Below are positions 24,769-33,750 of a stretch of DNA of 64,000 bases, one piece after another. Numbering within the stretch: position 1 is the first letter of the stretch; every line of letters begins with the position of its first letter. Where the stretch lies: the NCBI GenBank assembly GCA_013423325.1, contig BLJB01000138.1:1-64000 (forward strand), written 5' to 3'. The notes beneath the pieces are model-generated. The model was not told the origin of the DNA. It worked only from the letters and a program-made list of their open reading frames with translations, and ran no database searches. This DNA is from Usnea hakonensis (Eukaryota > Ascomycota > Lecanoromycetes > Lecanorales > Parmeliaceae). The position numbers were made by a program, and so were the translations under genes.

Positions 24769-25611
24769 TCATTCCAGCAATTTTCTCTTCTTCCTCGATT
24801 TGTTCTTCCACTCTGCTATCGAGTCGCCATTGATTGCAGCTGTGTTTGATTCCAGGACGAAGCCAGATTTCACATTTTTTGTCCCTGCATGTGTGTCCTC
24901 GTTGCCTTCCATCCTATGGCTAGACTTCTCCATTCTCAATGTGTTCAAGTTTGGTTCACCATGAGATTCTAGATGCTGCGGGTTAGAATCGGTTTTATCA
25001 CTTGAAGAGACATATCCTGATGTTTGACCCATGTCGTTGCTATGTTTCTGTTTCCTGGGAGTACCTTCAAATCTTGTATGAACGGCACCCATTTGTATTC
25101 CGGTTTTTTTGGCTACTTCATGGTCACGTTTGTTATTCCCAGCCTTATGTTCCGGTCAGCACCTGCAAACTCCACGTCACAGTGATTGCGCCTGACCAAT
25201 GCGTGTTTGATGAACCGCCCAGCGGCTGCCTTATCCAGCGTCGCATTCTGTTTGATTTCGACGGACTCCGCAGCCTTGACTTTTTCAAAGTATTGTTTGA
25301 CCCGGGTCAACTCTTGAAAGACCGGGTGCTCCTTGGAATTGACACCGTTGAGTCGGAGATATGCTATAACAATTATTTAGTCTCCAATTAAGCTTTTCAT
25401 CTGTCCAGAGTCCAGACATACAGAACAGGATGGATTCAATAGCATAAGTGACGAGGACATAAAGCTGGGCTTTATCCAAAAGAGGCAACTTCCCAGCGGT
25501 ATCTGATAGAGCATTTCTTAAGAGAGGCTCCAGCGCTTCTTCGAGGTCATCGATATTGTCTTCTAGCAATTCAATCAGCGGTTCCAGATCTATAATTTCC
25601 ATGTTTATCAT
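24769..25611 (-). CDS. lrp1: Lrp1/Rrp47 (C1D family) nuclear exosome cofactor
   Basis: Binds and stabilises Rrp6 and helps nuclear exosome processing of rRNA, snRNA and snoRNA. Exons 25611-25422, 25363-25197 and 25143-24769 give 243 aa. The Sas10/C1D domain spans residues ~5-110: LEPLIELLEDNIDDLEEAL, KLPLLDKAQLYVLVTYAIES, YLRLNGVNSKEHPVFQEL, VKQYFEKVKAAE and LDKAAAGRFIKHALAGN. The Lys-rich C-terminus (KNKSRKKRKLLE) fits an RNA-binding tail. Reading through intron 2 would replace the conserved HALAGN with unrelated residues and a stop, which supports the 53-bp intron. ATGs at codons 1 and 4 are both possible starts. Confidence 0.92.
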
Positions 25612-26223
25612 TCACTGGGTAAATGATTTGACGCAGTGGCTTGTTCAGCTGTGCTTAGATGATTCTGCAAGTCGAGCTGTACCGAGTAAGTAGCTTAAAG
25701 TACTTTATCTAGACCGGAGTTAAGGGCGAAGTGTTAGCGTAAAGTTCTTAATATGTACTGGGGCGTGGGACTTCCCAGTAGTGAAAAGCTTGTGAATCCC
25801 TAGGGGCGAATTTGAGGCCTTCTAAATCTACTCCCAAATCCACTCCCAAATCCATTGATTTCTTCTTTTTCACTGATTTCTTCTTTTTCTTAGGGGGAGA
25901 CCCCCTGAAACCCCCCTTCTCTCCTAAATCTACTCCCACCCCTTTTCTTCCGGGGGTACTCCGGGGGGCTCCAACGGGAGAGACCTTCTTTTTTCTTCTT
26001 TTTAATATAGAACCTACAATAGGCGGTCAAAATCCTTGAATAAGGTATCGTTTAAAAGCGTATTATTTACTCTACAATTCCACCTCTTTATATTATTATC
26101 ATATTGTATATAGAAGAAAAGGAATCAAAGTGAAAAAGATTTAGAGAAGAAAAGTTCTTAAGACTTTCCTATTCGGGTGTGTTTTAGCTCCGGATAAGTT
26201 AAATCCGATTATATGATTGGCTA
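25612..26223. other. Intergenic with low-complexity block
   Basis: 25815-25990 is made of imperfect repeats of cccaaatccact and of C/T runs with G/C homopolymers (gggggagaccccc), giving strand-biased pyrimidine-rich DNA. From 26030 onward AT content rises. No gene is seen; open frames here are repeat artefacts. Confidence 0.5.
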
Positions 26224-26285
26224 TTGAGAAAAAAGCGTAGGGCGTAAGCCCCTTCGGGCCTTAGCTCCCTGCACTTTTTTCTCAA
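26224..26285. repeat. 62-bp imperfect palindrome
   Basis: The left arm ttgagaaaaaag(c)gtaggg pairs with the right arm ...ctgcacttttttctcaa around a ccccttcggg centre. The mismatches are C/T or A/G, which RIP or drift could produce. It lies 40 bp left of the MITE. Confidence 0.6.
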
Positions 26286-26327
26286 ATCATTAGCCTGCTA
26301 CGTAGGTAAGGTAGGGAGTAGTAACTA

Positions 26328-26924
26328 CTTTAAGGGCGCTAGGGGGGTAGGCGAAATCATCCCTGCATAAAGCCAGTATCCTTATAATTTGAAAATATCT
26401 TATAGTCTAGACTATGCTACGGCCCCTCAGGCATTATTACTTAATCGCAATATTACTAGGAGTAGATATATCTACTTTTAAAAGATCTAGGTATAGTAGT
26501 ATCATCTAGGTTTAATCTAGAAGAAGATTGATCTGGAGCGGGAGATTATTTCCTTATTATAAGGTATAAGTACCCCCCGAAAAAAAAAAAAGAAAGTAAG
26601 GTAGAAATCAAGTTTAGAGGCGGAAGTATACCTCGAACCCCGGACCTTAGTCTTATAGAACGAATAGTAATTAATATTTTAAAGTATTCTACGACTACTA
26701 CTAGGCTATTAGTTATTATTAATTACTTTTAAACTTTAATCCTTCTTCTAGATTTCGCCAAGATCTCGCCCTCTCTAGATCTCGCTCTCTCTAGAAAATA
26801 CGTTAAGAAAACGTCTATATCTAGGGATCTCTTATACTAAAAATGCTTTCAAGATATTGTTAAATAAAAAGGATGCTGGCATGCTGTAGGCATGATTTCG
26901 CCTACCCCCCTAGCGCCCTTAAAG
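26328..26924. mobile_element. 597-bp MITE-like element with 33-bp inverted repeats
   Basis: Terminal repeats at 26328-26360 and 26892-26924 are exact inverted copies (ctttaagggcgctagg core, then ggggtaggcgaaatcat). A TA dinucleotide flanks each end, as for Tc1/mariner-type insertion. The similarity continues imperfectly inward for another 20 bp. The interior is AT-rich with a run of A's near 26580 and no reading frame, so it is non-autonomous. Confidence 0.75.
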
Positions 26925-27209
26925 TACTTAGTAAGGTAATCTTGCCGGCTTTAATTATTTTGCACTAACCGAGGCAACGGTAATTCATCTAGCGATGGCG
27001 CTCCGATGCATCGTTAAATTGTCCGAAGCTCGAGATCTTATCATTATTGACAGGAATACCTGAGATGTTATAAAGGCTGAAAATCTGAGAGTAGACAGCA
27101 TTGGGTCACGCTACTCAACCTGTCTCTGTGTACTAATTGGAGGCCGCTCTCACGGTCCTTGGCCAAGACGACATATAGATCCTCAACATGGTCTTGCGGT
27201 GGCGTTCAG

Positions 27210-28829
27210 ATGGACCGGACGGTCACCAAAAGACAGCTTACTTCTTCAAGTTCACATTCGTGGTGGCCTCGACGAAAAGATGAGGAGGCAGGTAGTGATG
27301 CAGATTTTGATCCAAAGGGTGGGGAGAGTATCGACCGTCTTTTCGCGGAAGATCAAAGTCGATATTCAAATCACGTCAATCCTAGAAGGCTCGAGACGCC
27401 GAAGAGAATCCACATCTTAGGTGCCGGTAATCTGGGGGCATTCGTTGCGCATTCACTTGCTGGGATCCCCAATCGACCAGCTCTCACCCTTCTCTTGCCT
27501 CCCCGCCAGCTTCGCGTGTGGGAAGAATATGATTGCTCGATAGAAATCATAACCCGCGGTGTGAAGGAAATAAGGCGTGGATTTCAAGCCGAGGCAGTTC
27601 GCCAGTCCCCGGGGAATCCTTCTGTCCCAGTCGAGAATCTTTATGGTAACGGAGAAGTCATGTCGCATGAAACCGAAACTGGCGAGCTCGAAATTTCTCT
27701 ATCAAGAGATTCAGATGTGAAGGCTAGAAGAACGTTCGACTCTACCGCACCAAGCCTAGATGAGAATACTTCTGCAGCGGACGACAGTCACCGAAAGGAT
27801 GCCTCAAGTAGTAGAACACCCCCAAAAGAGAGCATAACAGAAGCTGGTCGACCTCCGACGCTGGAAACAGAGGTCAGTGCTTGGTTTGCGCAAGCCGAAT
27901 CCAATGATTATGAAGCGCGACATAAAGAAAAGGACTCTACAGCATCAATAAAGGCCCGCTCTCCTAATGGGCGGGAAGAGGTAATTTATCACCTCATTGT
28001 TTCGGTGAAAGCTCCGCAGACCGTAAAAGCTATACAGGCAGTTGCCCATCGCCTCACGCATGACTCTTCGATTTTGTTTCTACAGAACGGTATGGGCATG
28101 ATCGATGAGGTAAATGAGAAACTATTTCCGGACGAAAGGAATCGGCCAACTTACGTTGTTGGCGTCGTCAGTCATGGTCTTTATGCAAATCGCCCCTTCT
28201 CCGTTGTCCATGCTGGCGAGGGGACCATTGCTTTAGGAGTCCTGCCACGAATACCCATGGGCGAGCCTACACAGCTCGAAGCCCTGAACCAGCTGTCACA
28301 TTCCGCTCGTTACCTTATGCGGACTATGACAAGAACAGCTGTCTTCGTCGCCGTGGGGTTCTCTCCTACAGACCTTCTACAACAACAGCTTGACAAGCTG
28401 GCTGTTAACTGTATCATAAACCCTCTGACGGCTGTACTTGATTGCAAGAACGGGGCATTGTTATACAACTTTTACTTCACGAGGGTCGTGAGGCTTTTAT
28501 TGGCTGAAATATCAATTGTTATTAAGTCTTTGCCAGAGCTGAAGAATGTTCCAAACGTGAACATGCGCTTCGATACTCTGCGACTCGAGAGGCTGGTCTC
28601 TTCCATTGCCAACACTACAGCAGAAAACTACAGTTCTATGGTGCAGGATATTCGGACTGGTAGGCCAACAGAGATTGACTACATCAACGGGTACATCGTC
28701 AGGCGGGGTGAAGAAATGGGAATCCAATGTGTCATGAATTACATGCTCATGCACATCGTCAAAGGGAAGAACAAGAACATGTCTCAGGAGAAGGCTGCAT
28801 TATTGCCGCTTGCTGGTCAAAGAAGTTGA
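27210..28829 (+). CDS. Ketopantoate reductase-like (ApbA/PanE family) protein
   Basis: The family reduces 2-dehydropantoate to pantoate with NADPH on the way to coenzyme A. The protein is 539 aa, uninterrupted. The Rossmann motif GAGNLG is at residues 71-76. The N domain continues with VSVKAPQTVKAIQAVAHRL, LQNGMGMIDEVNEKLFP and VVGVVSHGLY. The C-terminal helical domain has KLAVNCIINPLTAVLDCKNG and RLERLVSSIANTTAENYSSM. It is far longer than bacterial PanE (about 300 aa) because of a 70-residue N-terminal extension and a Ser/Glu-rich insert (about residues 120-245). The start is the first in-frame ATG at 27210. A diverged paralogue with another role (fungi have several) is possible. Confidence 0.85.
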   Translation: MDRTVTKRQLTSSSSHSWWPRRKDEEAGSDADFDPKGGESIDRLFAEDQSRYSNHVNPRRLETPKRIHILGAGNLGAFVAHSLAGIPNRPALTLLLPPRQLRVWEEYDCSIEIITRGVKEIRRGFQAEAVRQSPGNPSVPVENLYGNGEVMSHETETGELEISLSRDSDVKARRTFDSTAPSLDENTSAADDSHRKDASSSRTPPKESITEAGRPPTLETEVSAWFAQAESNDYEARHKEKDSTASIKARSPNGREEVIYHLIVSVKAPQTVKAIQAVAHRLTHDSSILFLQNGMGMIDEVNEKLFPDERNRPTYVVGVVSHGLYANRPFSVVHAGEGTIALGVLPRIPMGEPTQLEALNQLSHSARYLMRTMTRTAVFVAVGFSPTDLLQQQLDKLAVNCIINPLTAVLDCKNGALLYNFYFTRVVRLLLAEISIVIKSLPELKNVPNVNMRFDTLRLERLVSSIANTTAENYSSMVQDIRTGRPTEIDYINGYIVRRGEEMGIQCVMNYMLMHIVKGKNKNMSQEKAALLPLAGQRS

Positions 28830-29025
28830 CGAAGCGTATTTTTGGTTTTGTAGAAGATATGTACATTGCTTGGCGGACTTGTACCCTTCAACGCCGGTCA
28901 GGGCTGCCGAAGCTCAGTCCAGCTACCTAGGTATGCTAGACTGGTAGGTTGCTCGTGATGTCTTGGAAGAGTCAATATCGATAGAACCTTGCGGTGCTTG
29001 CGCCTTGACTCACTACCAATTCTGA

Positions 29026-30835
29026 TCACACATTCCGACCCCCATAAATAATCAAAGCTTTTTGTATCATATCTCTTATCTGCTTCCATCTGTTTGTTAG
29101 TGTCTGCTTCGCGCCTGATGGTAGTGCGTCGCCAACTTTCTCCAAGTACTGCAGCACCTCCATTGCCTCTTGTTTGTAGGGTAACAGGATGCGATTTTGT
29201 AGTAGGATTGCGGCAGCGGCCTTGCTGTTTTCATCTTCAGAGTCGACGCCTTCCATGAACTTATTCCAGTGATAAGTGTTCAACGTCTGCCTTCGTATTG
29301 CAACCTCAGTACGAAAACAGACACCTTCGCTATCAAGAGTATAATTCCTAGCAACGAATCAGATTGACTACATAGGGGCTGCATCCGTGAAAGCCAAATA
29401 CCCCAAATAGCCAGCTTTCTTGAGGCTCTTCATCGAATTGCTGCTAATTTGCATGCCGGAAAAGAAGTCGTCAAGCGGCAGACAATCGTAACGATTAACC
29501 TCCAGGATAAATCCGTCTGGGAGCTGATCAGAATCCAACCTAGAGTATTGGAAATTCATCGGTCACCTACATTCGCAAAGCAGGAAATCATTGCTATGGC
29601 TCCTACGAAGATTCGAAAGTCAACATTCCTTTCTGGACAGCAATGCCCAGGATAACAACCCCCAAAGGAACGTAAAGAGCGATTTGCTCCTGAACCTAGT
29701 CTTGCAATGGCAGGTTCTGGAGTGGTCTTTCCGAAGCTTTACATACCCATATGACGTGAAAATTTGTTCGCCGACATCTACCTTCCATCAGTCGAACTTC
29801 TTGAGCTTCTGTGCTTAGACACATCGCGTGGTACCATATTTGCGGTCGCTAGTGACCACGTAGCCCTTTTCACTAAAACTCACACCGCACTACCACTCAA
29901 TGCTCGTCATTCCGAAAGCGATAACATGCGGGAGACTCACCCCCTGATCGTTGTGGTTGAAGTAATCGACGAAAGGACACAAGACCATGCGATCGTCATG
30001 ATTCTGTGGAGCATCCTTGCCTGATACTTCAAAATAGAAACTTCGCGTGTTTACAATGATCCAGTAATAGATGTATTCCGCCAAAGTCTGGTTTGGAAAC
30101 ACTTTAAAGACCAACTTCCAGTCTGCTTTGAGTTTCTTTTCCTGTCGATACTACATTTAAACCTCAAAGTCAGTATTGGCTATCTGAGGTGAGCCCTGAA
30201 AGATGTCTACAGGGTGGTTGGTCCCAGAACGTGTCTCGTGACTCTCCAAAGAAAAGTCATGGAGTCCGAGAACACGTACTAGAGGGGCTGTGGCTCTAAT
30301 TATCTAGAACTCGCGCATTTGATGGTGGCCCCATCGACCTGCAATAGCAGGTGGAAGTACAAATGACGAATTCTGGCCCTGCCCAACTGTGTGGTGTGGA
30401 TATCCATCATCATTGACAGGTCCTCGCATGGAGTTCGGCCAGAGGATTGGCATTGACTCCTCAAGGTCTTCCATTGAAGGCCATGAGTTCTTCCAAGGTG
30501 AATAAAAAGACGGATCAGGTACACCAAAGGCAAGAAATGATGCCAGGAGACCATGAACACTAATACCTTGGTGCAGTCTCTTGAAATCATCAGGGACCGT
30601 ATTGATGGTCAACAGCGCAGAAGCCGGCACATGGCAAAGCACTTCACCAGCCTGTCTACACATTCAGTGCGTTGACACTTCTAGAAAGCCATTACTTTCT
30701 AACCTCGATTCTGCGCTGCGCAATGATGCCCAACCCATACCCCGAGATGTTTGCGGGCCCAACGCCGTTTACCTGGACTCCTTGTTGATGTGCCCATTCC
30801 ATGAATTCATCATGTTGAGCACCCGGGTCAGTCAT
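29026..30835 (-). CDS. SET-domain lysine methyltransferase (SETD6/RuBisCO-LSMT type)
   Basis: Likely methylates a lysine of a non-histone or ribosomal protein. Nine exons join in frame to 422 aa: 30835-30704, 30651-30311, 30241-30211, 30150-29941, 29889-29835, 29777-29747, 29602-29571, 29516-29402 and 29347-29026. The family order is clear: WAHQQGVQVNGV, GYGLGIIAQRRIEAGEVLCHVP, HGLLASFLAF, LPPAIAGRW, YYWIIVNTRSFYFE, CPFVDYFNHNDQGC (the SET core), FTSYGSHSNDFLLCEYGFIL and the C-terminal substrate-binding helices. Three exons are only 31-32 nt. The exon 2/3 join is the least secure. Its start lies 129 bp from the Gypsy 5' LTR. Confidence 0.85.
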
Positions 30836-30964
30836 TTCTGACGTTAGGGTGGTCAAAATTCATTTATCCGCAACAGTGTGAACTTTCCATGCCATTCTCA
30901 GACGAACAAATCCCCTCGAGTGACTACAAAGCAAATCTAAAAGTAGCGTGCCCCCCGTACTCGT
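30836..30964. promoter_or_regulatory. SET-gene side of a split divergent promoter
   Basis: The 129 bp between the SET start codon and the 5' LTR, ending in the TSD copy TCGT (30961-30964). With 40101-40177 it would have formed a divergent promoter of about 205 bp before the retrotransposon arrived. Confidence 0.55.
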
Positions 30965-31202
30965 TGTAGGCATGGAATGGCCATATCTACATGCGGAAGT
31001 TCTTTCCGCATTCGGAAGAAGTTCCTTCCGAACTTCCGGCTTCTGCCGAGGCAATTATGTAGCAGACTTATACCTGATTCTTATATAGTAGTGATGCAAT
31101 GCAATGGAATTAATAACACGGTTCTGAATACTTCTTCTGAATACTTCTAGTGTGCTTCCGAAGTGCTGGGAATTACTTTGCTCATTTCCCGGGTGGCTTA
31201 TA
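30965..31202 (+). repeat. 5' LTR of Gypsy element
   Basis: 238 bp, begins TGTAGG and ends CTTATA (a RIP form of TTACA). It is nearly identical to 39859-40096, with differences almost only C/T or G/A. TCGT duplicates flank the pair. Confidence 0.9.
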
Positions 31203-31248
31203 TTTTGGGGGCTGAACTGGGATTATTCACCTCTCACACCCCTGGCAC

Positions 31249-31412
31249 AGTACAGAAGTGAATCAATAGTGCAGAAGTGAAGCAACAGTGCAGAAGTGAA
31301 GCAACAGTGCAGAAGTGAAGCAACAGTGCAGAACAAAGCAACAGTGCAGAAGTGAATCCACAGTGCAGAAGTGAATCAACAGTGCAGAAGTGAATCAACC
31401 AGTGCAGAAGTC
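31249..31412 (+). repeat. 19-bp tandem repeats in the Gypsy leader
   Basis: About eight copies of a unit like cagaagtgaagcaacagtg, some varying as gaatcaac, lie between the 5' LTR and gag. CA and TG are abundant and intact here, unlike the pol region. Confidence 0.85.
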
Positions 31413-31443
31413 AAATAACGAATTTCTGGAGTAAGGGAGAGTA

Positions 31444-33750
31444 ATGCCCTCGGATTCATCCTCTCCTTTAGACGATTCGTTAGACCGTTACAAGATAACG
31501 CGAGAGCATAACAGAGAATTGAATAACTCCATTAGACACAACGGTATATCAGAATTTGTCAGATTCCAGACACTTTTCCAGCACCCTGACGTTGTGTCGG
31601 AAGAGGTGTCCAACAAAGCTCAGTCACTATCTCCGAAATCACCTTATTCTCCTCATTCTCCTCATTCTCCTCATTCTTTGGAAGTATTACTCAATAGTGA
31701 GAAACATAAGTCAGAAGAGCCAGGATTGTCTTCCGGAAACTACATCATGGCTACAGGATTGTTCAAGATTCAGATATTCACTGGGGAAGACCCGAAGAGG
31801 GAAAATCCAACTAGGTTTATTAGATAGATCGAATATTTATTTGCCCTAGTGGTAAACTAGTATATAACGGAAGGACTAAAAGTCGATACTACTAAAGTAT
31901 TATTTCTTCAAAGCTATACTAGCCTTACTACCGACGAATAGATATAGAATATCGATAACGAGTTACTAGAAGATTAGTAGTAATTCAAAATAAAATTCTA
32001 TCTACGATTTCTAATATAATAGAAAGAAGACCTACTGCTAGATACTTTAATAAAGTTCTATAATCTTAAATAAGACGGGCGATCCCTAAAAGAATATTTC
32101 GAGGAAGTAAGATATATCTATATATATATTCCGAAAGAGCTCTATTACCAATTATCTAAAAGGATAATTGTAGGGCTAGACGATGAAATAGTAAGGAGAG
32201 TAACTATAGGAATCATAGGAGAAGGGAAGAAGTCATTTGAAGAAGTTCTACAAACTATCTAAAGCATAACTGGATCGACGAAGGAAGAAGATAAAGAGAA
32301 GTCTAAGAAACTTTAGAAGACTAGTAACGACGCATTTATAGAAATGAATCTAAAGGATCGAATTTTTACGGAAACAATGACTAAGACAATAAAAGTATTA
32401 AAAGGACTCCAAATCTCTACAGCTCAGAACAATAGTAGGCCTTCAGTTCCACGAAGCAATACTACCCTATAATAGACTCAAGGATACCAGTAAGGATACC
32501 AGCAGAATCAAAACCAGAATTGGAGAAACAATACTAATACATCTGGTTCCAATAATGTATTTAGACTATCAAGACTAAATATGGCTCTATTCTAACCGCA
32601 AAGATATAAATACTACAATTGTGGAGAGGAAGGATACACGGCAAGGTTCTGTATAAACCTACCAGTATTAGTAGAAGAGAAGCAAAAGATCAGAGAAGAA
32701 GTCCAAGCTAGACTCGGAAGTCAAGCCGGGAACCAGCCGCAGCAACCATAGAAATCCAGAAATACGGATGCAAAACCAACCCCACTGATATAGGGAAATA
32801 CGGCAATTGCGGCATACCAGGCAGAGGTAGAAGACGAGGGTAAGGAATAGGAAACTAAAGAAGGTGGCCATCACTTCAATGAATGGGAATTTGGTAACGA
32901 GGAGACGTATTTCAAATCATCTTACGCATATAAGCATTATGAGGAAAACCAAGAAGATAAATAGTCACCTAAAGATAAAGTATATAAAGCGACCAAAAGA
33001 ACAAGATTAGAGATAGACCTAGCAGATGACAAAGAGATCTTCGTCAGGGTATAGCAACGAAAGAACGCTCCGCCACCGTAGCCTAGGTCACTTTCCCGGG
33101 AACTATCGTAGGGATAGACAGAAGGGCCGCTTAATATAGAAGATAGGTCATCAAGACAGGATACTCCTCTTAGTTAAGATACGATCCGAAATAACCCCCC
33201 TCTCCGAGCTCGACCGCTCGCTCCGTCTATCAAGAAACCGACGCAAAAAGGAAGATCTACACCTCCAGAACTAAAGCCGAAGGGAATAGGGACGCAGGAG
33301 TTATAGTTAGCAGCTAACTAGATCTAGAATACTAAGATCGAGATTACCGTTACTTAATTGATACAGATAGCACCAAAGGCGAGAACGTTAGTGGTAGACG
33401 CAATTCGTCTAGAGCCGAATCCTAATAGAAAAACGGCCTAGAAGAAGAGAGTAACGATTAAAGAAGGAAATCTTCAGGCAGAAGAGGCCGTTTCAGAAAA
33501 TCTTCAGGCAGAAGAAGTTGTCTCGGAAGAAATATATCAAGTCGACATTCAGGAAGTAGAGAATGCTGTCGGAGCTATACTAAAGACTCGCTATCCGAAG
33601 CCGCAGAAAAATCTACAACTCCCTATACAGTTCCTTCCGAAGCTAAAGCCCGCGCACCTCATTCCGAAACCGAAAAATGGACGGAAGGAGGAGTTGAACC
33701 TGAATTCGGCTTATAGCTAGCGAAAGGGAAAAGGAAATTTCTATACTAAG
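31444..33750 (+). pseudogene. Gypsy gag remnant
   Basis: An open frame from ATG 31444 runs 127 codons (a second ATG at 31746 opens MATGLFKIQIFTGEDPK, which looks like a usual gag start region), then meets TAG stops. A repeated SPHSPHSPHS tract lies at 31645-31677. At 32611-32652 the remains of a CCHC zinc knuckle read YYNCGEEGYTARFC: the first Cys and the His positions are both Tyr, as expected from G-to-A and C-to-T RIP changes. The gag/pol border is approximate. Confidence 0.8.

Noticed and set aside
26620..26680. A tRNA gene suggested by a GGTTCGAGG-like B box on the minus strand
   Set aside because: No matching acceptor, D and anticodon stems could be folded; it lies inside the MITE and may at most be a SINE-like remnant.
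30304..30663. Premature TAG in the SET gene as a sign of pseudogene
   Set aside because: A GT donor nine bases before the stop and a downstream acceptor give an in-frame join to the next conserved block; all other exons are also in frame.
31249..31412. A CRISPR-like array
   Set aside because: The 19-bp units abut with no unique spacers and lie in a retrotransposon leader of a eukaryote.
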